NCBI GenBank assembly: GCA_029785825.1
Contig: JAFLYY010000001.1
Span: 1,085,374 to 1,149,373 of the forward strand
DNA: 64,000 nt
Direction of reading: 5' to 3'
From: Nitrososphaerota archaeon
GTDB lineage: Archaea; Thermoproteota; Nitrososphaeria; Nitrososphaerales; Gagatemarchaeaceae
Shown here piece by piece: positions 8,415 to 18,000 of this stretch. Below the pieces are notes generated by a model. That model had not been told where the DNA came from and made no database searches. It saw only the letters and a list, made by a program, of their open reading frames with translations. The number at the start of each line of letters is the position of its first letter. The stretch's first letter is position 1. The translations under genes were made by a program, and so were the position numbers.

Positions 8415-9112
8415 TTGTGCGCCTCGGGGGCAGCAGTTGGTGCCTCTGCACCGGGAGCGATGGGAGGGGTGGGCCGGTTAGCGAACTGGTGCACCGCGAC
8501 CGCGAAAACGGCGAACAGGGGGATGAGGAGGAGGTCGTTGACCGCGACCAGAGCCTCCGCGAACCAGAAAGCGGAGAACGTGAGGAGCAGGCCCGAGACC
8601 ACCACCTTCATGTTCGCCTGTTTGATCTTCCTGACCTGGGACCTGAGGACGAAGGTGGCCACCGCAACCACGGCTACGCCGGCTACGAACCCGACGGTCG
8701 CGGACCCGAAGTTCTCTGGTATGAGGCCCACCAGCACGATGGACGCTTCGAACGCCTCCACCGCCCCCACTGAGAAGCCGGTGTACATCAGCCCCTTCTC
8801 GAAGGCCTCGGTCGGGAACCCGGTCGTCCTGCTCCTGACGACAGAACGCCTGGCGGACCTTGCGAGTCTCTGCCCGAAGTAAAGCAGCAGGACGGCCCCG
8901 ACCAGCCTGACGAAGAGGAGGGGGAGGTACGAGACCAAGTCCCCCACCAGGAAGGTGGGGAGGAACACCACCGCGGTCCCGGCGGCCACGTAGAGGAAGG
9001 CGGCATACCTTCCAGACTCCGCGAAGAGGGCAAGCCCCACCGCGGCGGCTTCTGCGAGCTCGAGCATGGTGATTCCCAGGGCGGCCAGGAGGATGCCAGG
9101 GTCGATGCTCAA
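8411..9112 (-). CDS. Multi-spanning membrane protein with two ExxEA-type motifs
   Basis: A 233-residue protein with about six or seven hydrophobic helices. Two similar motifs, LELAEAAAVGLAL near the N terminus and AVEAFEASIVLVGL in the middle, place paired glutamates inside helices in a duplicated arrangement. This recalls the REGLE motifs of FTR1-type iron permeases and related uncharacterised families, but the arginine is missing, so cation transport is only a suggestion. The C-terminal tail is Pro/Ala-rich. It overlaps the SelB-like gene by GTGA, so the two are co-translated. Confidence 0.6.
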   Translation of the reverse strand: MSIDPGILLAALGITMLELAEAAAVGLALFAESGRYAAFLYVAAGTAVVFLPTFLVGDLVSYLPLLFVRLVGAVLLLYFGQRLARSARRSVVRSRTTGFPTEAFEKGLMYTGFSVGAVEAFEASIVLVGLIPENFGSATVGFVAGVAVVAVATFVLRSQVRKIKQANMKVVVSGLLLTFSAFWFAEALVAVNDLLLIPLFAVFAVAVHQFANRPTPPIAPGAEAPTAAPEAHK

Positions 9113-9548
9113 GCTAGCACTCCGCTGGCGGGAGGGTTCCCTTTCTCGGCGACAGAAAGGGTAGAGAGTCCCGACGTCCGGTGGCCGGCGCTTCCAGCCG
9201 GTTCGAGGGCTTCTCCTTCCGGAGCCGCGAGCCTCGTACCCCAGGATACCGGATGCGCCCTGGCGAAGCCTGCGGGACCGCGCCCGTGATTTTCAACAGT
9301 CTCCCTGAAGCAGGCCTCTAGTTATCCATTCCCCGCTCCGCCAGATTCTAGGGTACTTTCGGACGCCCTCCGAAGAGACGGGACGCCGCAGGGAGGGTCA
9401 CTTCGGCTCGACCATTCAGCAGCCATCGGAGTCCGTGCGCCAGGTTCGGACGGCGCGGCAGCCTGCTGTCCCGAAGTTCAGACGAAGGAGGCTGAGAGCA
9501 TGTTTATCACACCCCTGCAGGAAGTTGGAGAAGAGCTGAGCGCACGAA
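9113..9548. other. Intergenic region, no gene seen
   Basis: About 435 bases between two divergently transcribed genes. Short open frames exist on both strands but lack family resemblance or good starts. No tRNA-like fold or repeat stood out. Confidence 0.5.
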
Positions 9549-9797
9549 TTGGCGGTGTTGACCGTTGACAAAGCAATCTTGATCATTTCCGTCACCGCCA
9601 TCATAATCGTCCTGGCATACATCTTCCGCTTCGGAGCGCTGTTCCGACCAAAACAGACCGGCGCAGGAACAGATTCAACCCCGGAGGCCGGCAGGGCAAG
9701 CACCCTTCTGACCCGGCCTGGCGCCCGCCTCGTTATAGGAGCAGGAAGAGCTGTTTCGGATGCCGACACGACGGTCCGGCTAAAGAACGGGATGTAG
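9549..9797 (+). CDS. Small single-span membrane protein ahead of ABC exporter
   Basis: An 82-residue protein starting at TTG 9549. One hydrophobic helix (residues about 9-29, rich in Ile, Val and Ala) is followed by a polar Arg/Thr/Ala-rich tail. No family is recognised. Its stop at 9797 is separated by one base from the TTG of the ABC ATPase, so co-translation with the exporter is likely; that spacing is the main evidence that it is real. Confidence 0.5.
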   Translation: MAVLTVDKAILIISVTAIIIVLAYIFRFGALFRPKQTGAGTDSTPEAGRASTLLTRPGARLVIGAGRAVSDADTTVRLKNGM

Positions 9798-9798
9798 C

Positions 9799-10716
9799 TT
9801 GATCGACACCGATGGCCTAACGAAGAAGTTCGGCGACAGCACCGCCGTCGACTCGGTTACCCTGCACGTAGACGAAGGGGAGGTGTTCGGGTTCCTGGGT
9901 CCTAACGGCGCGGGCAAGACCACCACTGTCAGGATGCTGACGTGCCTCGTTTCCAAGAGCTCCGGCAGCGCCACCGTGGGGGGTTACGAGATCGCGAAAA
10001 CCGCGGACCAGCCGAAGATAAGGAAGATGGTGGGCCTCCTCACGGAGAACGTAGGCCTGTACGAAGAGTTGAGCGCCTACGACAACCTGGACTTCTACGG
10101 CCGGTACTACAAGATCGGGGAACAGCAGAGGAAGGAGAGGATCAGGTATCTCCTGGAGATGCTGGGGCTCTGGGACAAGAGAGGCGCCGCAGCAGGGACG
10201 TTCTCGAAGGGGATGAAACAAAAGCTGGCGATCGCGAGGGCCCTCGTCCACGACCCTGAAATCCTGTTCTTGGACGAGCCGACGGCCAGCCTGGATCCGG
10301 AGGCCGCGAAGACCGTCAGAGACTTCGTCCTTGAGCTGAAGAAGGAAAAGAGGACGATCTTCCTGAACACCCACCTCCTGGACGAAGCGGAAAGGATCTG
10401 CGACCGGGTCGCCATCCTCAAGACGAGACTGGTGGCCACCGGGAGCCCGCAGGAGCTCAGGCGCTCGCTTACAGGCAGGAAGGTGAAGGTCCAGCTTCAA
10501 CGCGTCGATGACGCGATGGTTTCCGCTGTGAGCAGTATGGGGTACGAGGTCGGAGAGGTGACAGACGACAGCTTCGTGGTCGGCCTGAATGAACCAGAGA
10601 CGGAGAACCCTGAGATAATTAGGTCGGTCCAGAGCGCCGGAGGAAAGGTGGTCTTCGTCACAGAGGTGGGGTCCAGTCTGGAGGACGTCTACCTCAAGCT
10701 GGTGAAGGGAGAGTAG
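9799..10716 (+). CDS. ABC transporter ATP-binding protein (ABC-2 type exporter)
   Basis: Nucleotide-binding subunit of 305 residues. Walker A GPNGAGKTT near residues 33-41, signature FSKGMKQKL near 135-143 in place of LSGGQ, Walker B ILFLDEPTASLD, and a final switch His in FLNTHLLDEAE. The C-terminal extension ending in SLEDVYLKLVKGE is typical of DrrA/CcmA/NatA-like exporters. It starts at TTG 9799 and is followed 6 nt later by its permease. Substrate unknown. Confidence 0.93.
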   Translation: MIDTDGLTKKFGDSTAVDSVTLHVDEGEVFGFLGPNGAGKTTTVRMLTCLVSKSSGSATVGGYEIAKTADQPKIRKMVGLLTENVGLYEELSAYDNLDFYGRYYKIGEQQRKERIRYLLEMLGLWDKRGAAAGTFSKGMKQKLAIARALVHDPEILFLDEPTASLDPEAAKTVRDFVLELKKEKRTIFLNTHLLDEAERICDRVAILKTRLVATGSPQELRRSLTGRKVKVQLQRVDDAMVSAVSSMGYEVGEVTDDSFVVGLNEPETENPEIIRSVQSAGGKVVFVTEVGSSLEDVYLKLVKGE

Positions 10717-10722
10717 ACGCTC

Positions 10723-11460
10723 GTGGACTTGCAGAACGCCTGGAATGTAGCCCTGAAGGATTTCAAGACATACTCGAGAAAGCCTTCTGTCATCTATGCG
10801 ACGGTCGCCCTCCCCCTGATAGTCGGAGTCGGCTTTCCGCTCATCATCAACTACTCGCTCCACCGGACCGTCAAGGGACTGAGCGCAGCAGCCGCCCCCG
10901 GGCTCATGAACTCGTTTTCCATCTGGTTCCTGGTCGGGGCGGCGATCATCCCGACCGCTCTCGCTTCCTACAGCCTCGTAGGAGAAAAGGTGCAGAAGAG
11001 CCTCGAGCCGATGCTCGCCACCCCCATGACAGACGGGGACATCCTGCTCGGCAAGACACTGTCTTCTTTCCTCCTCCCTGTCGCGGCGCTCTACGCCGGC
11101 TCCATATCCTACATGGCGCTCATGGACTATTTCACCCACGGCGTGCTGGGGCGTTACTATTACCCTAACTGGGACATCGGAGCGATACTCCTCGCGGCGC
11201 CTTTCGCCGCCCTGCTCAGCGTGGAGGCGAACGTCGTCATCTCCTCCAGGATGACCGACGTGCGGAGCGCGCAGCAGTCCGGAGCGCTCATCATGCTGCC
11301 CTTCGTAGGGCTCTACCTCGTGTCAGAACTCGGATTCTTCACGCTGAGTGACACCAACCTGGTCATCCTGGCCGGAGTCCTCGCGGCCGTCAGCGTCGCC
11401 ATGTTCTTCGTGGCAAAGGCGACATTCCAGAGGGAAGAGATACTCACCAGATGGAGATGA
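10723..11460 (+). CDS. ABC-2 type permease subunit
   Basis: A 245-residue membrane subunit starting at GTG 10723. Hydrophobic segments occur at about residues 25-45, 65-90, 115-140, 160-180 and two near the C terminus, with a cytoplasmic motif EKVQKSLEPMLATPMTD that matches the coupling region of ABC-2 permeases. It pairs with the ATPase directly upstream. Similar bacterial NatB/DrrB-like systems export ions, lipids or drugs; nothing here picks one. Confidence 0.87.
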   Translation: MDLQNAWNVALKDFKTYSRKPSVIYATVALPLIVGVGFPLIINYSLHRTVKGLSAAAAPGLMNSFSIWFLVGAAIIPTALASYSLVGEKVQKSLEPMLATPMTDGDILLGKTLSSFLLPVAALYAGSISYMALMDYFTHGVLGRYYYPNWDIGAILLAAPFAALLSVEANVVISSRMTDVRSAQQSGALIMLPFVGLYLVSELGFFTLSDTNLVILAGVLAAVSVAMFFVAKATFQREEILTRWR

Positions 11461-11709
11461 AGGAAGCAGGCGCCGCGTCTGACACATGGCAGACGGCAGC
11501 CCCTGCGAGCCGCACGGTGAGGCACCCGGCCCACCCGACGCGGCTGCCCCTTTGTAAAGAAGGATTCAGGCACAGTCTTTAAGGCGAGCAACCCATCGAA
11601 GCGGTGCCGGTTAGAGACGTGGAGCGACCTCGGCGTAAGGGGGTGAAGTGAGCTTACGGGTTACCTGGAGGGGGCGCGAGGAGACGAGGAGGGGGAAGGC
11701 GCGAGGACG
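11461..11709 (+). promoter_or_regulatory. Intergenic region with promoter of the STAND regulator
   Basis: A CTTTAAGG element at about 11577-11584 is the likely TATA box. The start codon at 11710 is some 125 nt further on, so this message should have a leader of roughly 100 nt, unusual beside the many leaderless genes here. The leader is purine-rich with GGGGGTGAAGTGAG. Confidence 0.4.
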
Positions 11710-14340
11710 GTGAGCTCTAAGAGCGCAGCTTCCGCGAGAGGACGCGCGGAACCCCTCAGGAAGAGGGACACCCCGGTCGAAGCCCAGGCACCTAACGCGC
11801 AAAGGGCATTCAGGCTCCTCTCCAACCCGGCCAACGCACTCATCCTTTCGGCCCTGATGGGGGCGGAGTCTTACCCCCGCCAAATCGCTCAGAAACTGGG
11901 AATGCGGGAGTCCCACGTGTCGGAGCGCCTCAGAGCCCTCGAGGAGCTGGGCTTCGTGAAGAGCCGTTGGACAAGGGCGAGAAGCCCTCAGAAGAACGTC
12001 AAGACGTACTCTGCGACCGTACGTTCGCTCAGGATAGGCCTCGATGCTGGCGGGGTGAGGCTGGAGGCGGCCGGAGAAGGGGCGGGAGGGACGATCGAGC
12101 TTGAACAGCCGATGTACAGCGTGACAGTCCCAAGGTTCTCTACGTTCGTCGGACGTGAGAGGGAGCTCCGCGCCCTGAAGGACAAAGCGGCCGGGCTGAC
12201 CGTGGTGACCGGGATAGCAGGCATCGGAAAGACAGCCCTCGTGTCGAAGTACGCCCAGGACTGGACCTCCGCGGGGCGCGGCTTACGCGGCGTCTTCTGG
12301 CACGACCTGCGGGAGTCGGACAGCCTCAGGTACGTGCTGGCCAAGCTTGGGAGGTTCATGGATGGGAAGGGGACAGGGCGGCTTTCACGTCTCATCCAGT
12401 CCGGAGCATCAGAAGAAGGCACCCTGATAGACGCCGCCGCGCGCGAACTCCGCAAAGGGCGGTCCCTAATCGTGTTCGACGACTACCACTTCTGCAGGGA
12501 CAGCGGCGTGACGCGCCTAATCCGGCGGCTCGCCGACTCGGCCGTGACTAGGACCGTTGTCGTGTCGAGGGCGCGGCCCACCGAGCTATACGTCGGGAGC
12601 GGCATCGTGCATGAGCTCCGCCTGAGCGGCCACAGCGAAGCAGATGCCAGGAAGCTCTTCGAGGAGAACGGGGTACACCTGGAGAGCAGCGAGGTCGCGC
12701 GCATCAACGCGGCGCTCAAGGGGCACTCCCTCGCCCTGACCCTCGCCTGCAGCTCCGTAGGAGCCATGGGGAGGGACAAGGCGATTGAAGCGGCCCTATC
12801 CACGGTGCGGGACCACGTATTGTTCTGGATAGAGAACGTTTTGGAGGAGCAGGAGCTTGGAACCTTGGAGAGCCTTTCAGTGCTGAGGGGGCCCTTCCCA
12901 CTGGAAGCGGCCCGGGCGGTAGGGCCGAGCGGGTCGAGGGACGAGGTGCTGCTGCACAGGATGGCCGCCCTCGAAAGGGCAGGGGTGGTGACGAGGACGG
13001 GGAACAGCTTCGCCGTCCACGACCTCGTAAGGCAGGTGGCGGGCCAGCTCCTGGGTTCGTCTGCCGCTGCGCACGCGAGGGCAGCCGCGTACTACGAGGC
13101 CGAGGGTGAGAGGCGTTCGTCGCTCGAAGCCATCTACCACTACGTCAAAGCAGGGCAGACAGAAGCGGTCGTAGGCAAGTACCTCGGCAATGACGAATTC
13201 ACAAAGATAGTTGACGAGGGATACGCGGAGCCCCTGCTGCGACTTTGCGAGGAGCTTCTCACCAGCACCGCGCAGTCGCACGAAGGGGAAGGCAGGGTCA
13301 CGGGATGGCTCAAGATCGTCAGGGCATACCTGCTCTGGAGGACCCAGGCGTCGTACTCGCTCGCTCTGAGGAGCGCCAGGAGCGCCGGGGCCATCGGCAA
13401 GCAGTGCGGAGACCAGGTCCTTGTAGCCGCGTCATTCCTGAACGAGGCGCACGTGCTGTCGTCCCTTGGGAACAACCGGGGCGCGGAACGGGCGTGCAGG
13501 AGCGGCCTCAGGGTTCCCGGCATCGAGACAGAAGATCCGGCCGGGGCCGCTTACCTGAAGGAGACGATGGCAGACCTGATGGCGACCGAAGGGAAGTTCG
13601 AGGAGGCGATACGCTTCGGCTCGTCTGCGGTTAGCTTTTTCCAGAGGATAGGGGACCAGAGGAACCTCGCAGGCTCCATGGGGGGCCTGGCCGTCTACCA
13701 CTACATGAAGGGGGACATCGGAGGGGCCGTCTCGTTGCTGACGAGGGCTCGCGCGGAAGTGCCGCCAGGGAACAAGGTGATGGCCGAGTTCGTAGAAGAA
13801 GCGAGCGGGCTCGTGATGGAAAGGGCGGGAAAGAAGATGGAAGCGCTCCTCCACCTCAACCGGGGGATACGTCTCGCGAAGGAGTCAGGGAACCGGCACG
13901 CCTTGCTCGAAGTGCAATCTGAACGGATTTTGCTGAGGTGCAAACTCGGCGACCTCGCCAGGGCGAGAAAAGAGATGGGAGAGGCCCTGGAGCTGAGGCG
14001 GTCGACAGAGCGAAGGTACTCCCTTGGGGTTCTGGAGCTTGCAGGCGCCGGCATCGCTCTGGCGGAGGGGAATGACGACGAGTGCAGGGCCCACCTCAGG
14101 AAGGCAGGCATGCTGCTTTCCGACGATGCCGTGTCGAGGGGGAGGGTCGCGTGGTGGAGAGGCGTTGCCGACGCGAAGGAAGGGCACCAGTCTTCCTCCA
14201 GGAGACGCCTCACCGGGGCGGAGAAGCTGTTCGAAGGCGTGGGCGCAGACGGCTACGCCAGGCAGGTGGCCTTGGTGAGAGCCAAAGTGAACGGGTCGCC
14301 CCCGAGAAGTGCCAGCGAGGCGCTGGCGCTCGTCTGGTGA
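11710..14340 (+). CDS. HTH-STAND-TPR regulatory ATPase
   Basis: Large 876-residue signal-integrating regulator. Residues about 30-105 form an ArsR-like winged helix (SYPRQIAQKLGMRESHVSER). A STAND/NB-ARC-type NTPase follows with Walker A GIAGIGKTAL near 168-177 and Walker B SLIVFDDYHF near 251-260. The C-terminal half is made of alpha-helical TPR-like repeats. Proteins of this plan, like MalT or AfsR, oligomerise on ligand binding and control transcription. It begins at GTG 11710. Neighbouring exporter or surface-protein genes are possible targets, but that is inference. Confidence 0.85.
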   Translation: MSSKSAASARGRAEPLRKRDTPVEAQAPNAQRAFRLLSNPANALILSALMGAESYPRQIAQKLGMRESHVSERLRALEELGFVKSRWTRARSPQKNVKTYSATVRSLRIGLDAGGVRLEAAGEGAGGTIELEQPMYSVTVPRFSTFVGRERELRALKDKAAGLTVVTGIAGIGKTALVSKYAQDWTSAGRGLRGVFWHDLRESDSLRYVLAKLGRFMDGKGTGRLSRLIQSGASEEGTLIDAAARELRKGRSLIVFDDYHFCRDSGVTRLIRRLADSAVTRTVVVSRARPTELYVGSGIVHELRLSGHSEADARKLFEENGVHLESSEVARINAALKGHSLALTLACSSVGAMGRDKAIEAALSTVRDHVLFWIENVLEEQELGTLESLSVLRGPFPLEAARAVGPSGSRDEVLLHRMAALERAGVVTRTGNSFAVHDLVRQVAGQLLGSSAAAHARAAAYYEAEGERRSSLEAIYHYVKAGQTEAVVGKYLGNDEFTKIVDEGYAEPLLRLCEELLTSTAQSHEGEGRVTGWLKIVRAYLLWRTQASYSLALRSARSAGAIGKQCGDQVLVAASFLNEAHVLSSLGNNRGAERACRSGLRVPGIETEDPAGAAYLKETMADLMATEGKFEEAIRFGSSAVSFFQRIGDQRNLAGSMGGLAVYHYMKGDIGGAVSLLTRARAEVPPGNKVMAEFVEEASGLVMERAGKKMEALLHLNRGIRLAKESGNRHALLEVQSERILLRCKLGDLARARKEMGEALELRRSTERRYSLGVLELAGAGIALAEGNDDECRAHLRKAGMLLSDDAVSRGRVAWWRGVADAKEGHQSSSRRRLTGAEKLFEGVGADGYARQVALVRAKVNGSPPRSASEALALVW

Positions 14341-14350
14341 CGCCGGCCCG

Positions 14351-14833
14351 CTAGTGGAACCCCGCGGACACCATCGCGGCGAGGGTCAGCAGCATCAGCA
14401 CGAGCTCGACCGTGGACGCCAGGCCGAGAGACCTCTGAGCGCTCGCGAGGCCGTCCCTGGGGGCGCCGTTCTGAACCAGCGCCGTGAGCCGCCTGCCCGC
14501 AGGCACGAGGGCCACGAGCGCGAAGAGATAGGTCGACAGGCCGAGGACTCCCCCCGCCGCCACGGCCAGACTCCACCAATCAAGGACGAACGGTCCATCC
14601 CAGGACATCGCCACGTACAGAGCAGCGCCGGAGGCAAGTAGCATAGGCACCACCGTGTTGAGGAACCTCTCCATCTTCGGGAAAAACCGAGTCACGAACT
14701 CTGAGCTGGACTGGGGAGAGAGGGCGGAGACGACCGGGCCCAGGACAGCGAAGAAAAGGACGGCGGAGCCTATCCAGATGGCGGCGAACAATATGTGGAA
14801 CCATGCGATGAAGGCTATGAGGAGGGAGTCCAA
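14351..14833 (-). CDS. CopD/DUF2269-like four-helix membrane protein
   Basis: A 160-residue membrane protein with four predicted helices. The first carries WFHILFAAIWIGSAVLFF, with the His typical of CopD and related heme- or copper-associated membrane domains. It begins at TTG 14833 with GGGTGA as a ribosome binding site, 3 nt after the stop of a small ORF. It is the last gene of a run that starts with the giant surface protein. A diverged copy of its last 50 codons is found on the far side of that giant gene at 25344-25505. Confidence 0.75.
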   Translation of the reverse strand: MDSLLIAFIAWFHILFAAIWIGSAVLFFAVLGPVVSALSPQSSSEFVTRFFPKMERFLNTVVPMLLASGAALYVAMSWDGPFVLDWWSLAVAAGGVLGLSTYLFALVALVPAGRRLTALVQNGAPRDGLASAQRSLGLASTVELVLMLLTLAAMVSAGFH

Positions 14834-14836
14834 CAG

Positions 14837-15016
14837 TCACCCTTTCCGCCTACGGCCGGACCCCTCTGGCACCAAGCCGAGAGATTCGACGAAGCGCCTG
14901 ACAGCGTCGTCAACCACCTCGTCCCTGCCTGCGTAGCCGAGCCTCCCAGCTATCTCGTCGAGGGTGCTGACATATGTGTGGCGTATCTTTACCTTGACGA
15001 ACTGGTCTGCCTTCAA
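14837..15016 (-). CDS. Small RHH-like protein
   Basis: A 59-residue reading frame starting at TTG 15016, 4 nt after the giant gene stops, and ending 3 nt before the CopD-like gene. A short strand VKVKIRHTY precedes two helices (STLDEIAGRLGY and RDEVVDDAVRRFVESLG), the layout of ribbon-helix-helix proteins. The tail is basic. Tight packing between two real genes and the amino acid pattern support it. It may be a DNA-binding regulator; no family match is claimed. Confidence 0.5.
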   Translation of the reverse strand: MKADQFVKVKIRHTYVSTLDEIAGRLGYAGRDEVVDDAVRRFVESLGLVPEGSGRRRKG

Positions 15017-15020
15017 ATCG

Positions 15021-18000
15021 TCAGTGCCACCAAGCCCTCTTTCTGCTGACCATGAGCACTCCAGCTACAACGGCTAGAAGGACGACCGCCAAGGCGATCT
15101 CGGCATACTCCATGGCTGTGGCCTGTGGGGAGGCTGCATACACGGAAGTCGTCGATGCCGTGGTCGTGGTAGTGAGCGGCGGTGGTTCTGGAGTTGTCGC
15201 TGTTGAAGAAGTTGTTGTCGTGGTGGTAGACGAAGCTGCCGTAGTGAATGAAGTCGTTGTGGCGGATGAAGTCGTCGTAGTGGTAGTGGTTGAAGTCGTC
15301 GTAGTGGTAGTCGTGGTTGAAGGTGTGACGGTGAGCGTGAATGCAGCCGTCTCAGTGCTGCTTCCACCGCTCGCGGTCACCGTGATGGAGTATGTGCCTG
15401 CGGGGGTTGTGGAAGAGGTGGGGATGGACAGAGTGGAAGTGCAACTCGGGGTGCAGGAGGTCAGAGAGAATGTACCAGGAGCCTCCGATGGAAGGCCCGA
15501 GGCTGATAAGCTGACTGGCTGGGTGGAGCCTGAAATGAGCGAGACGGTGACCGTTGCGGTGGCTGTGCCGCCCTGGGTCACGCTCTCAGATGAAGGAGAG
15601 ACAGAGAGCGAGAAGGCGAATGCGACAGGCGAGGGCGGGGTGGACGGAGGCTGCGCAGCGGCGAACGGGGTGCCTCCGAGCTCAGAAACGCCCACTGAAC
15701 CGCAGAGTGTGTCAGGCGAAGCGAACGTGGGACCGGAAGCCTCGACCCATGCCCCTTCGCCGACGGAGTAGTAGTAGAGCAGATCAGACGACGAGACCCC
15801 TGACAGGGTGAAGCAGACCGTGGCGCTCCCTGCAGAGGCGCCGACCACGCCTACGTCGAAGTAACCAATCGCTGTTGTTCCCGTTTGTGCGGAGAGGCTG
15901 GTCGTGCCAGGCGGCGTGGCGACGTAATCGAAGGTGTCGACGCCGACCGAAGCCCCCGGCGCGATTCCTGTAAGGACGACGTTAATCCCGTTGGAGAGGG
16001 CGCTGTCTGCTGAAGCCGCGCCAGTGCCGTTCGCGACGGCCGTGACGAATAGCTCTGTGAGGGGGGACGGCTGGACCACGTAGAGCGTTCTAGTCAGCGT
16101 CTTGATGACGTTCATGCCGTCTGTGAACGTGGCCTCGACGACCCAGGTGCCGTTCTGGCTCGGGGTGAAAGTGGACGATGCGCCTGAGGACGAGAGCGCG
16201 GTTAGAGAGGAGCTGACTGGCTGACCTGCCGGCGAGAGCCACGTGAACTGGACGTCCTTGGAGAGAGGGTCGTTCGTAGTCGCAGTGGCGTTGAGCGGCT
16301 CGCCTGGGGCGACGTCGGTGGCGTCCGTGGTCAGGGTGTACGTCAGGGGGGCAATTCCTGCTTCGGCCCGGAACGCCGAGCCCATGGTCATGTTAGCGTA
16401 GTTCTCCACACTAGGCGAGACCAGGACCGTGTAGTTGACCCCCTGCAAGAGAGGAGAGGACGGGACGAATATCGCCTCGCTCGTCAACGGCACACCCCCG
16501 GGCGAGAGCTGGGAAGACACAGGGAAGATGGTCCCGGTCACGTTCTGGCCTCCGTTGGAGGAGATTGCTATCGTCGTGCCGTTGAGGGTCGACGCGCGCA
16601 TCAGTTGGTCGAAAGAGAGCTCGATGAAAGAGCCCGTAGAGTTTGAGAACACCGAGACGCCTGAGACTGAGGGGGGCGACGAAGGCGACAGGTCTATGTC
16701 GACACCTGTGGCTGGTGGCGGGACGTAGACCACTATGCTGCTGGCGGTGGAATAGCCTGGGGCTTGGACAACTACCATGTACCTGCCGGCGGGCACGAAC
16801 CAGGCGTATCTACCCCCTTGGTCAGTCTCCTGTGGGTTGAGCTGGCCGAACCCCGACGCAGCCCAAGGCACCCACTGGCTGGTGGTGGAGTTGTACTGGA
16901 GGACAATGACCGTGGCGTTGGCGACCGGGTTGGTGAGGAGGCCTGCATAAACCACACCGCTGGGGTCGTACTCTTGATTCACGTTGGAGACCGGGTGGGT
17001 ACCGCAGTTGATATCGCCGCCTAGTGTTGAGATGTCGTTTTGAACCTGGTTGACAATGGAGTTGAGATAATCGTTGCCTACGGCGACTACCTTCCCCGTG
17101 ACTGCGCTCACCAGGAAGTCGAAGGGGGCCGTCGCCATGTTGTAGAGGTACTTCGCGCCCTCCGCCACGTCCACAAGATGCTCGTCTGCGAAGATTAGGT
17201 TGAGGTAAGCCTTCTGGCCTTCGCCCGGCTGCAGGTTCAAGAGCGCACACTGTGCAAGGTTGTTGAGTTCCTGATTCATGTTCTCCAGCGTGTAGAGGTT
17301 CTTCCCCGCGTCGTACAAAGAGACGAAGGTACTCAACGCGCTTTCAGACTTGTATACGAGTTCCGCCTTGTCTAGGGCGCTTGCTACCTTGATGGTTGTC
17401 GCTTCACCTCCAGAGCCGGCTCGGCACACTGCAGGGTAAGTCACGCAGAAGTCGTAGGCCTTGCTCAGGATCCCGCCATTGTAGGACCACATGAGCTTGA
17501 AGAGTGTGCCTATCGGGTCGACGACGCCTCCTGACGCGGCCAGGTCACTGGCTGCACCGACGACCTGCGCGTCGTTTGGTACGAAATACGAAATCTGCAG
17601 CAAGTTCACGGTGCTGTTCAACGCCGTCACCGACACGCTGAAGTTGTACACGGGGAGGCCGCTCGATAGAGCCTGGACGATCTGCGCCTGGGTGAGGTCC
17701 ATCGAGTAGTTGGCCGTCAGACTCCCGGTTGAAGTCATCAAGAACGTCCCGTTGGGGAGAGAGATGGTCTCGGAGAAGCTCGTCGAGCTCTCCGACGTCA
17801 ATGTTATGTTGAAGACGGGGATGCCTGACACCGATTGGTCTGGCGGCAGCTTCTCCGGGAGCGTCGGCGTAGGGAGAGTGCCGTTGTACTTCGGATAAGG
17901 CAGTTGAAGGTAAGTGACGCTTATCGTCCCATCCCATCCGCTTTCCCACCAGCTACCGCTAGGAACGTTGAACGACACGCTGTAAACTCCGTTGGAGCCG

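Noticed and set aside
15052-15771. Plus-strand 239-codon frame rich in Val and Glu.
   Set aside because: It is the antisense reading of the Thr/Ser stalk repeat of the giant surface gene.
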